A stretch of 64,000 nt of DNA from Firmicutes bacterium HGW-Firmicutes-1 (lineage in GTDB: Bacteria > Bacillota > Clostridia > Lachnospirales > Vallitaleaceae), in contig PHAG01000003.1 of assembly GCA_002841625.1 (NCBI GenBank), forward strand, positions 62,001 through 126,000, written 5' to 3'. Below the pieces are notes generated by a model. The model was not told where the DNA came from and made no database searches. It saw nothing but the letters and a program-made list of their open reading frames with translations. Each line of letters starts with the position of its first letter. Within the stretch, counting starts at the first letter, position 1. This document shows, piece by piece, positions 17,010 through 26,733 of the stretch. The translations under genes and the position numbers were made by a program.

Positions 17010-17771
17010 TTAATATATAATTATACTATTTCCATTGATCTCAACAATTTTAGCATCAATGCTATAAACTCTACGTATATTTTCTTCCGTCAATACCTCG
17101 TTTGCTTCACCAGATGCATAAATTTCACCCTCACATAGAAGTATTACATGATCACAATATTTCATCGTTAAATTAAGATCATGCATCACACATAAAATGG
17201 TTTTATCCTCTTCAGTACTTAATCTTTTGGTCAAATTAAGTATATCAAGTTGATGATGTATGTCTAAATGAGACAAAGGTTCGTCTAATAATAAAATATC
17301 AGTTTGTTGAGCAATTGCTCTAGCCAATATTACTCTTTGGAGTTCTCCACCACTTAAGGTATTCACATCTCTTGTTCTATGCTGAAGAAGATTCGTTTTT
17401 TCCAGGGCATGTTGAACAAACTCTTTATCCTGTTGTGTAAAATTTCCAAGTCCTTTTATATATGGATACCTTCCCATAGCAACAATCTCTTCAACAGAAA
17501 ATGAAAGTTCTATATTGAAGGTTTGAGGAACCATTGCCATTTCTCTAGCTCTCGTTTTTTCTTTTAAAGATGTAACATCTTGTCCTGAAATCCATATTGT
17601 TTTTTCAGGAGTTTTTAATAAACTGGCAATGTGCTTTAACAAGGTTGTCTTTCCTGAGCCATTCGGCCCAATAATTCCATAGAACCTACCTTTTTCGAAT
17701 TCATGTGTAATGTCTTTCAGTATTTTTCTATGATCATAAAAATGCTCTAATTGCTCTATTGAAATGGACAT
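17010..17771 (-). CDS. btuD: Cobalamin ABC transporter ATP-binding protein
   Basis: ATPase of the vitamin B12 importer, 253 aa. Walker A GPNGSGKTTLLKH, signature LSGGELQRVILARA, Walker B ILLLDEPLSHLD, switch His CVMHDLNL. By family alone it could serve siderophores; assignment to cobalamin comes from the cobalamin riboswitch that heads the operon. ATG 17771 has AGGTG 5 nt upstream; 8 bp after the permease gene. Confidence 0.87.
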   Translation of the reverse strand: MSISIEQLEHFYDHRKILKDITHEFEKGRFYGIIGPNGSGKTTLLKHIASLLKTPEKTIWISGQDVTSLKEKTRAREMAMVPQTFNIELSFSVEEIVAMGRYPYIKGLGNFTQQDKEFVQHALEKTNLLQHRTRDVNTLSGGELQRVILARAIAQQTDILLLDEPLSHLDIHHQLDILNLTKRLSTEEDKTILCVMHDLNLTMKYCDHVILLCEGEIYASGEANEVLTEENIRRVYSIDAKIVEINGNSIIIY

Positions 17772-17779
17772 ATCATCAC

Positions 17780-18832
17780 CTACTGTACGATCAATTTTTT
17801 ATTTTTATATAACAATGCCAAGAAAAAAGGAACACCAAAAAGTGCAGTTATAATACCAACTGATATTTCGGCATTTGGCAATATACTTCTTGCTATGGTA
17901 TCCGCTACAACCATGAAAATTCCACCTAAAATCGTAGAAATAGGAATAAGCACTTTATGATTAGCACCCACAACAAGTCTTGTTGCATGTGGAGTGATTA
18001 GCCCCACAAATCCAATAATACCACAGGTGGAAACAATAACAGCAACCATCAATGATGCTACCACTAACAATATCCTTTTAACCTTTTCAGTTGATACTCC
18101 CAAAGTCAATGCTTGCTCTTCATTCACCATGATCATATTTAATTCTACATAATACTTATAGATCACTATGAATGCAATTATAACGATTGCTCCTAAAAAT
18201 CCAAGCTTAAGCCAACTAGCATCTCGAAAACTACCCAGCGTCCAAAAATATACACTCTCTATCTTTTCCTTATTAAACATCATTAATAACGCTATAAGAG
18301 AAGCTATAAAATAATTAATTGCAATGCCTGCAAGAATCAAAGCAATTTTAGGCAAAGAATTTTTATTCTTTGCAATAAAGAACACAAAAACCATCGTTGT
18401 AATAGCACCTAAAAATGCAAACGTACTCACAGATCCAAATGCTAAAAATCGATTGGAAATTGGAAAAAGCATCGCTATAGTAGCTCCCAATGCAGCCCCA
18501 GACGATATACCAATCAAATATGGGTCCGCCATGGGATTAGAAAAAACCCCCTGATAAACACAGCCTGCAGCAGAAAGCCCCATTCCAACAAATAGAGCTA
18601 GGATAATTCTAGGAAGTCTCAAATTCATAACTATGATAATATGTGATTCCTTAATTCCATCAGCATGAATAAGCTGATTTAACCCTGGAATATGGCTCCC
18701 AATTATTTTTATGCAATCATCAATTGAGATAGAAACCGTTCCAAACATAATGGAACCCACAGTAACAACAATTAATATAAATAGCATGATTGATATTTTG
18801 TATGCTAATTTTATGTCACGCCTTATTTTCAT
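17780..18832 (-). CDS. btuC: Cobalamin ABC transporter permease (BtuC/FecCD family)
   Basis: 350 aa with about ten membrane helices. Family motifs are LRLPRIILALFVGMGLSAAGCVYQGVFSNPMADPYLIG and GLITPHATRLVVGANHK. ATG 18832 is preferred (GAGTG 6 nt upstream) over a GTG three codons earlier that overlaps that site. It lies between the binding protein and ATPase genes. B12 specificity is inferred from the riboswitch. Confidence 0.87.
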   Translation of the reverse strand: MKIRRDIKLAYKISIMLFILIVVTVGSIMFGTVSISIDDCIKIIGSHIPGLNQLIHADGIKESHIIIVMNLRLPRIILALFVGMGLSAAGCVYQGVFSNPMADPYLIGISSGAALGATIAMLFPISNRFLAFGSVSTFAFLGAITTMVFVFFIAKNKNSLPKIALILAGIAINYFIASLIALLMMFNKEKIESVYFWTLGSFRDASWLKLGFLGAIVIIAFIVIYKYYVELNMIMVNEEQALTLGVSTEKVKRILLVVASLMVAVIVSTCGIIGFVGLITPHATRLVVGANHKVLIPISTILGGIFMVVADTIARSILPNAEISVGIITALFGVPFFLALLYKNKKLIVQ

Positions 18833-18852
18833 TTTTATCACTCTTTTTCTAA

Positions 18853-19779
18853 TTATTTAAAGGCCTCTGGATGAAAGATTTGAGCCAATACCTTTATTGC
18901 TTCAACTGTTCTAGGTCCTTGTCTAAAGAAAATATTTTCATCGACTTCATATAGCTTGCCCTCTTTTACAGCAGTAAGTTCTTTATATCCTTCTAATTCA
19001 GAGATTTGAGCCTTCGTACCAAAGTATTTTGAGCAGATTAAAATATCTGGGTCTTTGTCAAGCAACTGTTCAATACTATACATCCAGTTACTACCATCTG
19101 CTGCAGCATTTGTTGCTCCCGTTTGTTCCATGAGCTGCCCAATAAAAGTATCTCCTGTCGCTGCAGAGTCAAACTCACCAAAACCAATAACAAAATATGC
19201 AGTTGGCTGATCAAGCCCCTGTACCTTCGATATGATTTGCTTAATATCAGTTTTCATGTTGTTCGTCAATTCCATAGCCTGATCTTGTACATTGAAAACA
19301 ATTCCAAGCTTATCAATATATTCATAGACTCCATCAACATTTGTATCTGCATCTAATACCAAAACCTTTAATCCTTGTTCTGTTAGAGTTCTTACTATCT
19401 CTTCACTTGCCATAGAAGATAGCAGAATCAGGTCTGGATTACTTTCTACAATGCTTTCAATATTTAAATTAAACAAATCCCCCATATCTGGAATTTCTTT
19501 GGTATCATCAGGATAATCGCAATAAATAGACCTACCAATAAGCGTATCCTCCACTCCTAAGGCATACATGATCTCTACCAACTCTGGTGAATAAGAAATA
19601 ACCCTTTCAGGCTCATTTTCCAATATGATTTCATTACCAAACTTGTCCATCACTTTTAATGGGTAGGTGTTATCCACTTCCTGTGGTTTCTTATCCTCTA
19701 TAGTTTTCTTGTTATTACAAGCTGAAAATAATAATGATAAAGTCAAAATGCTTAATAAAATGATTAATAATTTCTTCAT
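18853..19779 (-). CDS. btuF: Cobalamin-binding lipoprotein
   Basis: Extracytoplasmic substrate-binding protein of the helical-backbone class, 308 aa. Lipobox LFSAC. The N-lobe begins PLKVMDKFGNEIILENEPERVISYSPE and contains YALGVEDTLIGRS, typical of BtuF/FecB proteins; the C-lobe has the GTKAQISELEGYKELTAVKEGKLYEVD pattern. ATG 19779 has GAGG 7 nt upstream. First gene after the cobalamin riboswitch. Confidence 0.87.
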   Translation of the reverse strand: MKKLLIILLSILTLSLLFSACNNKKTIEDKKPQEVDNTYPLKVMDKFGNEIILENEPERVISYSPELVEIMYALGVEDTLIGRSIYCDYPDDTKEIPDMGDLFNLNIESIVESNPDLILLSSMASEEIVRTLTEQGLKVLVLDADTNVDGVYEYIDKLGIVFNVQDQAMELTNNMKTDIKQIISKVQGLDQPTAYFVIGFGEFDSAATGDTFIGQLMEQTGATNAAADGSNWMYSIEQLLDKDPDILICSKYFGTKAQISELEGYKELTAVKEGKLYEVDENIFFRQGPRTVEAIKVLAQIFHPEAFK

Positions 19780-19813
19780 GTTTTTTCCTCACTTCTTTGT
19801 TTGTATATTATTT

Positions 19814-19843
19814 AAAGCCATCCCACATAAGTGGTATGGCTTT
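19814..19843 (-). terminator. Expression-platform hairpin of the B12 riboswitch
   Basis: Stem AAAGCCATACCAC / GTGGGATGGCTTT followed by AAATAAT. It lies between the aptamer and the btuF start. A smaller AGCC..GGCT hairpin at 19861-19876 lies just upstream and may be part of the switch. Confidence 0.6.
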
Positions 19844-19913
19844 GAACGCTTAATAGTAATAGCCTAAATAAAGGCTTTCAATATACGCTTTCCCTCCGAA
19901 AGTATGTGATGTT

Positions 19914-20085
19914 ATACATGGCAGGTTTCCTGACTTATGGCTCATAACCAAGCTCTAACCTTCTCAGTCTCCCAATGGTATTTTTAGATCTTGTGGCCAT
20001 ATACAGTAGCGGGGGCTGTAACGAATTTACATCGTTTTCCCTTTTAACTTCAATAATGATAATGAAGCACCAATGTATGCTCATA
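19914..20085 (-). promoter_or_regulatory. Cobalamin (AdoCbl) riboswitch
   Basis: The minus strand carries, in order, GGTGCTTCAT, GGGAAAACGATGTAAATTCG, the core CCCCCGCTACTGT (20003-20015), GGCCACAAG, and the B12-box-like GTCAGGAAACCTGCC (19920-19934). These are the conserved blocks of the cobalamin aptamer. It should shut down btuFCD when adenosylcobalamin is plentiful. Confidence 0.93.
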
Positions 20086-20101
20086 TTAAATTTTGTTTCT
20101 A

Positions 20102-20130
20102 ATTCTCTCACCTTTTATTATGCTTGTCAA
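20102..20130 (-). promoter_or_regulatory. Promoter of the B12 riboswitch transcript
   Basis: Minus strand TTGACA, 17-bp spacer, GAGAAT. It starts 5 bp past the stop of the FIST gene, so the btu operon has its own promoter. Confidence 0.5.
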
Positions 20131-20134
20131 GTTA

Positions 20135-21283
20135 CTATTTATAAAAGACTACCACTACTGACGTTTGATTCGCATGTCTTATATATTGTTCACCAAAGCT
20201 AATAAATCCGAATCTATTGACATCTTCACCAAAAGCGTCTTGAAATATTGTTTCGTATTGCTTCTCTTTATTCCCGCTATGAATGCCATCTCCTAATAGT
20301 TCAACATATCTATGCGCACACATAATTTCAAAGCATCCTAATACATTATGTGCATGAATTGTTTTCTCTAGCTTACTTATAACATCCTCAGTCGAATCTA
20401 TGATTGAAGTAGTTCTTAATATATGTATATTTTCATTTGCCTCAACAGTACATGAATTTCTTATATAACCCTCTTCAGTAATCTTTTGAGGTGTTCTAAT
20501 GAAAATTTGGTTGTCGTGTCCTTCATAACCAAAGGGATATTTTGAAAACATTTGATCCATTTCAATATTTCCATCATCCATTAGGGTGCTCACTCTTTCC
20601 TTGTAAACCTTACCTGCCAATTCACCTTCAAGCTTTTGAAGTGTTCTTCCCACTACTCTTGTAGTTTTTACTGTGATGCCGGTTTTTTCAACGCTTTGAA
20701 TTTTTGCAATTGCATGCTTTATTTTCATTTTAGCAATCAGTAGAATTGCCTCATGAGAATACACCTTACCATTATAAAAAATATCTGATTTTTCAAACTG
20801 CAAATTATCACTTGCCGAACCACCAATGATATCAATATGGGTCTTAACTTCTAAAGTTTTCATAAGATGCTCTTCCTTCTCTAGAAGTGAGCATATATGA
20901 ATAAATCCTACGTAGTCTTCTTGATTTAAATATCTTAGGGGTTTCCCAAAAACTGAATTTGATTTTTTAAATAAATCAAATACACCTTTTGCAATATCAT
21001 CAAGATGAATTAATACTGAAATAGTTTTCTCAACCTCATCTTCATCATAAATAACGAGTAAATTTTCATTCTTCCTCGTTGCCCCACAAATGATTGTACC
21101 AGTAAGACCACCAATTACTTCCACACCTTGAAAAAAATCATAAACCTTTTCATTCACATATGCTGCATCAATATTTGGACAACAATACAACATAATTAAT
21201 TTAGGTTTTTTAATAATATCAAGTGCTTCCAAAAAATATTCTATTGTATTTGCTTGCTCAATAGAAAAAGTATAGCTCCTCAT
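20135..21283 (-). CDS. FIST N/C domain sensory protein
   Basis: 382 aa, no signal peptide or membrane helix. The N-terminal half (to about 200) fits the FIST_N fold (VEVIGGLTGTIICGA, IDIIGGSASDN). The C-terminal half fits FIST_C (FSKYPFGYE, VEANENIHILRTTS, CFEIMCAHRYVELLGD). FIST proteins are proposed small-ligand (amino acid-like) sensors that feed signal transduction. It directly follows a soluble PAS histidine kinase (55 bp), so the two probably act together. ATG 21283 has AAGGGG 8 nt upstream. Confidence 0.8.
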   Translation of the reverse strand: MRSYTFSIEQANTIEYFLEALDIIKKPKLIMLYCCPNIDAAYVNEKVYDFFQGVEVIGGLTGTIICGATRKNENLLVIYDEDEVEKTISVLIHLDDIAKGVFDLFKKSNSVFGKPLRYLNQEDYVGFIHICSLLEKEEHLMKTLEVKTHIDIIGGSASDNLQFEKSDIFYNGKVYSHEAILLIAKMKIKHAIAKIQSVEKTGITVKTTRVVGRTLQKLEGELAGKVYKERVSTLMDDGNIEMDQMFSKYPFGYEGHDNQIFIRTPQKITEEGYIRNSCTVEANENIHILRTTSIIDSTEDVISKLEKTIHAHNVLGCFEIMCAHRYVELLGDGIHSGNKEKQYETIFQDAFGEDVNRFGFISFGEQYIRHANQTSVVVVFYK

Positions 21284-21338
21284 ATTTTATTCCCCTTTTT
21301 TTATCCTATTAAATCTCTTATAAGTCAAAATTAACAGT

Positions 21339-23615
21339 CTACTTATGCACATCATCATTTATGTCAGATGAAAGTGGTAGCATAATCGCAAATGTTGTCC
21401 CCTCTCCAAGGATACTATGAACCGATATTGAACCATTGTGAGATACAATAGTACCATAGATCGCCGCTAAACCTAAGCCTGTTCCTTTTCCAACTTCTTT
21501 CGTCGTAAAAAAGGGCTCAAATATATTTTTAATAATGGATTTATTTATTCCAAAGCCATTGTCTGATACCTCAATTTTAATATAATTACCTGTCTCCAAT
21601 ATGAATTCCTCTATCTGACAGTTTTCTTTTATTATAGTCGCATTGCTAGTTGATATACAAATATTCCCTCCATTAGGCATTGCATCTCTAGAATTTAGGC
21701 ACAAATTAATAAACACATTTTGAAGTTCCGTAGCATCTGCTAAAACAATATCTTTTTCTGCAATAAAGTCAAGTTCAAAAGATATTTTTTTGTCTATCGT
21801 CATTGATAGAATTTCAAAAGCATTACAGATACACTCATGTACATTAATATGATTTTTAAATAAACTGTCTTTTCTAGAAAAAGCCAAAAGCTTTTTCGTT
21901 AGATCAGCAGAACTTCTAACCGAGTACAGAATTTTATTACAATACTCATTGATCGTAGCATCTTGAGATTTAAGCTTAATCAATTCCGCATATCCGCTTG
22001 CTGCCATTAAGATATTGTTAAAGTCGTGGGCAATACCTCCTGCAAGTTGTCCAACTGCTGTCATTTTTTCAGCTTGTCTTAATCTTTCCTCTAAAAGGTT
22101 TCTTTCAGTAATATCTTGTAGTGTACCTATAATACTGATTATTTTTCCGTTATCATCATAATTCTTTGTTGCAATAACATGAATCTTTTTTACACCTTGA
22201 CTAAAGTGCATAAAAAACTCTTCCTCATATTGATCATTTAATAAAAGGCCATCACTAAAGCCTCTGAACCTGTTCATTTGTTCTTCACCGATTATTTCTT
22301 CTAACCTCATAAGTGTATATTCGTTCTCAACATAACTAAATCCTAGTATTTGTAGCGCTTCATCAGATAAAAATATTGTTTCTTGTTCAAAATCATAATC
22401 CCATCCTCCAAGATGAGCAATTTTTTGAGCTTGCTGTAATCGTTTTTGATTTTTTATTATGTTTTGCTCATTTTCTACACTTGATGAAATATCTTGACTA
22501 ATTCCTACTGCTCTGAGTACATTTCCCTCATCATCATATTCGATAACCTTACCTGTACTTTTCATCCAAATAGTTTTGTTTCTTCTTGCACTATAAACCC
22601 TATATTTAACCAAAAAAGAATTTTTACCCAAAAATCTAATTCTATTAATTTCCTGTAAAAACAATGCAACATCTTCTCTATGAATATTTGTTATATGTTC
22701 AGCTAACGTAAATTGTTCATTGGACTCCCTACTCAAATTGTACTCGTCTATATAACTTCTAAACGTTATTCTATCAGTTTTAACATCATAGTCCCAGACA
22801 TCTATGCCGCCATTTTTTATACCTATTTCTAGCATTTGAGCTAGCTTCTTAATCTCATCTTGGGCTAGCTTTTGTTGATTAATGTCTTGATAAATACCTA
22901 ATAACATAGTTGGTTTTAAGTCTTGATTATTAATCAAGATCGCTGTCTTTCTCACCCAAATATATTTTTTACTAATACCATGATAAAACCTAAATTCACA
23001 TTGACATTCTTCATGTTCCACTATTTTTTCAAATAGCTCCTCAACGCTTTTTTTATCTTCCGGATGAATATTATTCCAAAAATAAGTTAGGATATTCTTG
23101 TTTTTTTCTGTCGCACCAAATAATTCATACCAAAAGTCGCTTACAACTTGAGTGTTCGTATCATAATCATATTTAAAAAAAGCTATTTTTGCAGATCGTG
23201 CTGCCATATTATTACGAAGGACTTCTTCATTCAAATGCTTTTTATTCATGTATTCTTCTGTTGCATCTATTATTAATGTCACAAATCTTCCTATTTCATA
23301 AGAATAGGCATGAACTTTAAAGCATTTATCAATAGGTTTTATATACATTTCAAAATACTTTTCAACACCCTTTTGCGTTATCTCTCCAAATAGTTCAATC
23401 CATTTGTCTTCTATATCAGGAATGATTTCCTTGATTGTTTTACCTACCATTTTACTTTTTTCTATCCCTACTAGTCTTTCAAAAGCAGTATTAAGATCAG
23501 TAAATCTATAATTAATTGGTAATCCTTCTTCATTTAAAATTATCTCATGATCAGCTACTCCAATAAACTCATTGCTAACTAGCCTTTCATATATCTCCAA
23601 ATGCTTTAGTGACAT
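21339..23615 (-). CDS. Soluble multi-PAS sensor histidine kinase
   Basis: 758 aa and no membrane segment, so a cytoplasmic sensor. Four PAS domains lie at about 10-120, 135-250, 260-380 and 395-505; the PAC-like ends read GIYQDINQQK, GISQDISSSV and GTLQDITERN. HisKA has acceptor His530 in GGIAHDFNN, the NtrB-like class; HATPase_c has NLCLNSRDAMPNGG, DNGFGI and GKGTGLGLA. No receiver domain or response regulator gene is adjacent, so its partner is elsewhere or its output is unusual. ATG 23615 has GAGG near. Probably co-transcribed with the downstream FIST gene. Confidence 0.87.
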   Translation of the reverse strand: MSLKHLEIYERLVSNEFIGVADHEIILNEEGLPINYRFTDLNTAFERLVGIEKSKMVGKTIKEIIPDIEDKWIELFGEITQKGVEKYFEMYIKPIDKCFKVHAYSYEIGRFVTLIIDATEEYMNKKHLNEEVLRNNMAARSAKIAFFKYDYDTNTQVVSDFWYELFGATEKNKNILTYFWNNIHPEDKKSVEELFEKIVEHEECQCEFRFYHGISKKYIWVRKTAILINNQDLKPTMLLGIYQDINQQKLAQDEIKKLAQMLEIGIKNGGIDVWDYDVKTDRITFRSYIDEYNLSRESNEQFTLAEHITNIHREDVALFLQEINRIRFLGKNSFLVKYRVYSARRNKTIWMKSTGKVIEYDDEGNVLRAVGISQDISSSVENEQNIIKNQKRLQQAQKIAHLGGWDYDFEQETIFLSDEALQILGFSYVENEYTLMRLEEIIGEEQMNRFRGFSDGLLLNDQYEEEFFMHFSQGVKKIHVIATKNYDDNGKIISIIGTLQDITERNLLEERLRQAEKMTAVGQLAGGIAHDFNNILMAASGYAELIKLKSQDATINEYCNKILYSVRSSADLTKKLLAFSRKDSLFKNHINVHECICNAFEILSMTIDKKISFELDFIAEKDIVLADATELQNVFINLCLNSRDAMPNGGNICISTSNATIIKENCQIEEFILETGNYIKIEVSDNGFGINKSIIKNIFEPFFTTKEVGKGTGLGLAAIYGTIVSHNGSISVHSILGEGTTFAIMLPLSSDINDDVHK

Positions 23616-23646
23616 CCTATTACCTCACTTAATTAAAAAAGTTTAT

Positions 23647-24459
23647 TTAGCCCAATGCAACATCCAATATCATCATTATCGTAAATCCTAGCATTGCTCC
23701 CATTGTTGCGATGTGCGTATTATGATTTGCTTGAGATTCTGGAATAAGCTCTTCAACAACTACAAATATCATTGCACCTGCAGCAAACGCAAGTGCATAA
23801 GGTAAAATCGCCCTCATTGAAATAACCGCAATAGCACCAATCACCCCTGCAATTGGCTCAACTATACCTGATGCTTGACCATACATAAAACTTTTTCTTC
23901 TTGAAAAACCCTCTCTACGTAGTGGCATAGATACTGCTGCACCTTCTGGGAAATTCTGTATACCGATACCAATTGCTAATGCAATTGCTCCTGCTAGTGT
24001 AGCTCCTTCAATATTACCCGTAACAGCTCCAAAGGCTACTCCTACAGCTAGGCCCTCAGGAATATTGTGCAAAGTAATTGCAAGCACAAGTAAAACACTT
24101 TTTTGTAAATGGCTCTTAACACCCTCTGCATTCTCTATTGGTTCACCAATATGAAGATGAGGTAAATACCTGTCAACAACCCTTAAAAAAACTCCACCTA
24201 ATAAAAATCCAATTGCAACGACAAGCCAAGGTGGCAATGGACCTCCCTCTGCCATATCAATCGCCGGTGCCAGCAAAGACCAAAAACTTGCAGCAACCAT
24301 TACCCCTGCTGCAAAGCCTAACATCCCATCTAAAACCTTTTGATTCATTTCTTTCATAAAAAAAACCAAAGAAGCTCCAAGTGCAGTTAAACCCCATGTA
24401 AAAAGCGTTGCAAAAAGAGCTTGTAATACTATATCAAGGCCTCTAAACCATTCATACAT
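23647..24459 (-). CDS. ZIP-family divalent metal transporter (GufA/ZupT type)
   Basis: Membrane transporter for Zn2+ or related metals, 270 aa, about eight helices. Metal-site motifs on the two central helices are [15 protein letters not shown] and [17 protein letters not shown]. The N-terminal [29 protein letters not shown] pattern is typical of the GufA subfamily. No long His loop. ATG 24459 has GGAGG 8 nt upstream. It lies 31 bp upstream of the PAS kinase, so the transporter, kinase and FIST gene could share a transcript. Confidence 0.87.
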   Translation of the reverse strand: MYEWFRGLDIVLQALFATLFTWGLTALGASLVFFMKEMNQKVLDGMLGFAAGVMVAASFWSLLAPAIDMAEGGPLPPWLVVAIGFLLGGVFLRVVDRYLPHLHIGEPIENAEGVKSHLQKSVLLVLAITLHNIPEGLAVGVAFGAVTGNIEGATLAGAIALAIGIGIQNFPEGAAVSMPLRREGFSRRKSFMYGQASGIVEPIAGVIGAIAVISMRAILPYALAFAAGAMIFVVVEELIPESQANHNTHIATMGAMLGFTIMMILDVALG

Positions 24460-24635
24460 AATGTATTCCTCCTATAGTGATAATCTCTATTATTATATCA
24501 GGAAAATTAAATAATTATCAAATATTATTTTCCCGACTAAATCATATTTTGTAGTATTAACATACCATAAATATCCAATTTTATAAAGATTTATTTTCTG
24601 TTTATAGCATAAAAATACGCATTAATTGTAATAAA

Positions 24636-24658
24636 AAAAGCACCTTATAGGTGCTTTT
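24636..24658 (-). terminator. deoD terminator
   Basis: Stem AAAAGCACCT / AGGTGCTTTT with T-runs on both strands; 11 bp past the deoD stop. Confidence 0.85.
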
Positions 24659-24669
24659 TAGTAGTTGTT

Positions 24670-25386
24670 TTATTCTGCTAATTCTAATGCAATTGTCATC
24701 ATCTTTGTAAATGCATTTTGACGTTCGTCACTCGTTGTTAATTCCCCACTTACCAATGAATCTGATACAGTTAATAGACATGTTGCTTCTTTATTTAAAA
24801 TCTTAGCATTCGCAAAGAGTGCAAATGATTCCATTTCAACTGCTATACATCCATGTTCATCTCGTATGTTTTTAAAGGAATCAAAATCTTGGCGATAAAA
24901 AACATCAGAGGAATGTATACGTCCTCTATGAATTGGTATATTTAAACCACTAGCAACTTGAACTACTTGATCATTTAATGACTTTGTAGCTTCCACAACG
25001 TCCTTCTCATATCCACTTTGAACTTTAGCATATGTAGATTCAGACCAGCAGTCATCTACGAGTAGAACATCATATAAGTTTAAATCCTTTGAGTATGCTC
25101 CGCATGAACCAATTCTAATAATCTTCTTAACATCATAAAAAGCAAATAATTCATAAGAATATATGCCAATACTTGCCATTCCCATGCCAGACCCCATTAC
25201 AGAAATTCGTCTACCTTTATACGTTCCAGTATATCCAAGCATATTACGCACTTCATTAATTTGTGTAACATTTTCCAAAAAATTTTCAGCAATAAATTTC
25301 GCTCTTAAAGGATCACCTGGCATTAAAACCGTTTCAGCAATCATACTTTTATCTTTAAGCTCAATATGTGGTGTAGGAATTCCCAT
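24670..25386 (-). CDS. deoD: Purine nucleoside phosphorylase, DeoD type
   Basis: Phosphorolysis of purine (deoxy)nucleosides to base and (deoxy)ribose 1-phosphate. 238 aa, the usual hexameric-PNP length. Motifs: N-terminal TPHIELKD, phosphate site MPGDPLRAK, MGSGMGMASIGIYSYELF, RIGSCGAY, and AVEMESFALFANA near the purine site; the catalytic Asp is in TVSDSL. ATG 25386 has GGAGG 6 nt upstream. Single gene with a terminator. Confidence 0.95.
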   Translation of the reverse strand: MGIPTPHIELKDKSMIAETVLMPGDPLRAKFIAENFLENVTQINEVRNMLGYTGTYKGRRISVMGSGMGMASIGIYSYELFAFYDVKKIIRIGSCGAYSKDLNLYDVLLVDDCWSESTYAKVQSGYEKDVVEATKSLNDQVVQVASGLNIPIHRGRIHSSDVFYRQDFDSFKNIRDEHGCIAVEMESFALFANAKILNKEATCLLTVSDSLVSGELTTSDERQNAFTKMMTIALELAE

Positions 25387-25433
25387 TATAATACCTCCAA
25401 AGTCTTATTGTTTATTAATATCATTATCTTAAT

Positions 25434-26492
25434 TTAAAGATTCTTAGTATATGGTTTTTCTAAAAGCACCCCACCCTCTTTAAAAATAAGAAGCTTAGGA
25501 TTGAAAGGCTTATTCTCATAATTCTCCATAACAATAGCCTCAGTATCATTTTCTAATTCAAGTGAAAATCCAATTGGATATGGAGATACCTTAGAAATAA
25601 ATAATTTAACAATTTTAGGATCAAAAGCCTTTCCACTATTATTGATTAGATATTTAAATGCATTAACTGGAGTCATTGCTTCTCTATACTTTTTAGGCGC
25701 AGTTAAAGCATCAAACACGTCAGCTACCGCAACGATACGACCATAAAGGCTAATCTCCTCATTCGCCTTACCTTGAGGATATCCTGTTCCATCAAATCTT
25801 TCATGATGCTGTAAAATAGCAAGATAGCTTGTAGTTGGTAAGTTAAAAGTATCCTTTGCGTATCTATAGCCTAATTCAGTATGTTGATTCATGATTTTAT
25901 AATCTGCTGCTGTATATACGTCTTCTTTATTCAATACTTCTAAAGGGATAAACATTTGACCCATATCATGAAAAAATGCCCCAACCCCTAGCTTGTATAA
26001 ATCATAGGTATTTAATCCAAGTGCTTTTCCTAATACCAATGATATGATACATACATTAACACTATGGGCGTATTTATAATTCTCTAATAGTTTAACATCA
26101 AAAACGTCTACTAAAGAAATATTTTCTGTAATGATATCATCTAGAATCATATCTATACTTCCCAAACAACTTTGCATCTGATTATGTAGTACTTTAGAAT
26201 ATTTCTCCATTACATGTTCATCTTTATTTGCAGTCTGAATGGTTAAATATAATGCCTTAATAAATTGAATGGCTTTGTTTCTAACCTCAGTTGTGATTGT
26301 ACATTTTATTTCCACGTTCTTAGAATATTCATCATCAATATAAATATATTTCCAATAAAAGCTTTTTAGTTTTTCAATGTATTTATTTGTAATAACAGTT
26401 CCTACTTTAACTAATATATCTCCATTTACTCCATAAATGGTTTGTCCAACAATCATCCCTTCTTTGGCTTCAGAAATTGGAATCAGTCTCAA
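25434..26492 (-). CDS. HD-GYP cyclic-di-GMP phosphodiesterase
   Basis: Predicted to degrade c-di-GMP. About 352 aa. The N-terminal part (1-110) has a DUF3391-like look (ISEAKEGMIVGQTIYGVNGDILVKVGTVI). The HD-GYP domain (about 150-310) has metal ligands in FFHDMGQMFIP, HTELGYRYA and the defining HHERFDGTGYPQGK. Start TTG 26492 is preferred because AGGTG lies 6 nt upstream; a GTG at 26501 overlaps that site. Divergent from the diguanylate cyclase gene, with about 240 bp between. Confidence 0.88.
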   Translation of the reverse strand: MRLIPISEAKEGMIVGQTIYGVNGDILVKVGTVITNKYIEKLKSFYWKYIYIDDEYSKNVEIKCTITTEVRNKAIQFIKALYLTIQTANKDEHVMEKYSKVLHNQMQSCLGSIDMILDDIITENISLVDVFDVKLLENYKYAHSVNVCIISLVLGKALGLNTYDLYKLGVGAFFHDMGQMFIPLEVLNKEDVYTAADYKIMNQHTELGYRYAKDTFNLPTTSYLAILQHHERFDGTGYPQGKANEEISLYGRIVAVADVFDALTAPKKYREAMTPVNAFKYLINNSGKAFDPKIVKLFISKVSPYPIGFSLELENDTEAIVMENYENKPFNPKLLIFKEGGVLLEKPYTKNL

Positions 26493-26654
26493 ATAATTCA
26501 CCTACCTATTTATGTTTAATATATGATACCACCAAGCTGTGGCCTTTATATGACGAATGAATTATTAACAATTTAAATCTTCTAATGATAGGCATTATAA
26601 CATTATTTTTTATTTATGTCTAGGCAATAATAGCCATTCTTTAGATAGCAAAGC

Positions 26655-26683
26655 TTTACATTTTTTGGTAAATCTTATATAAT
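26655..26683 (+). promoter_or_regulatory. Promoter of the diguanylate cyclase gene
   Basis: Plus strand TTTACA, 17-bp spacer, TATAAT; 50 bp upstream of the ATG at 26734. Confidence 0.7.
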
Positions 26684-26733
26684 ATTCTACAAGAAGTGCG
26701 TTGATTACACTGAAAATAACGGGGAAAACTGCA

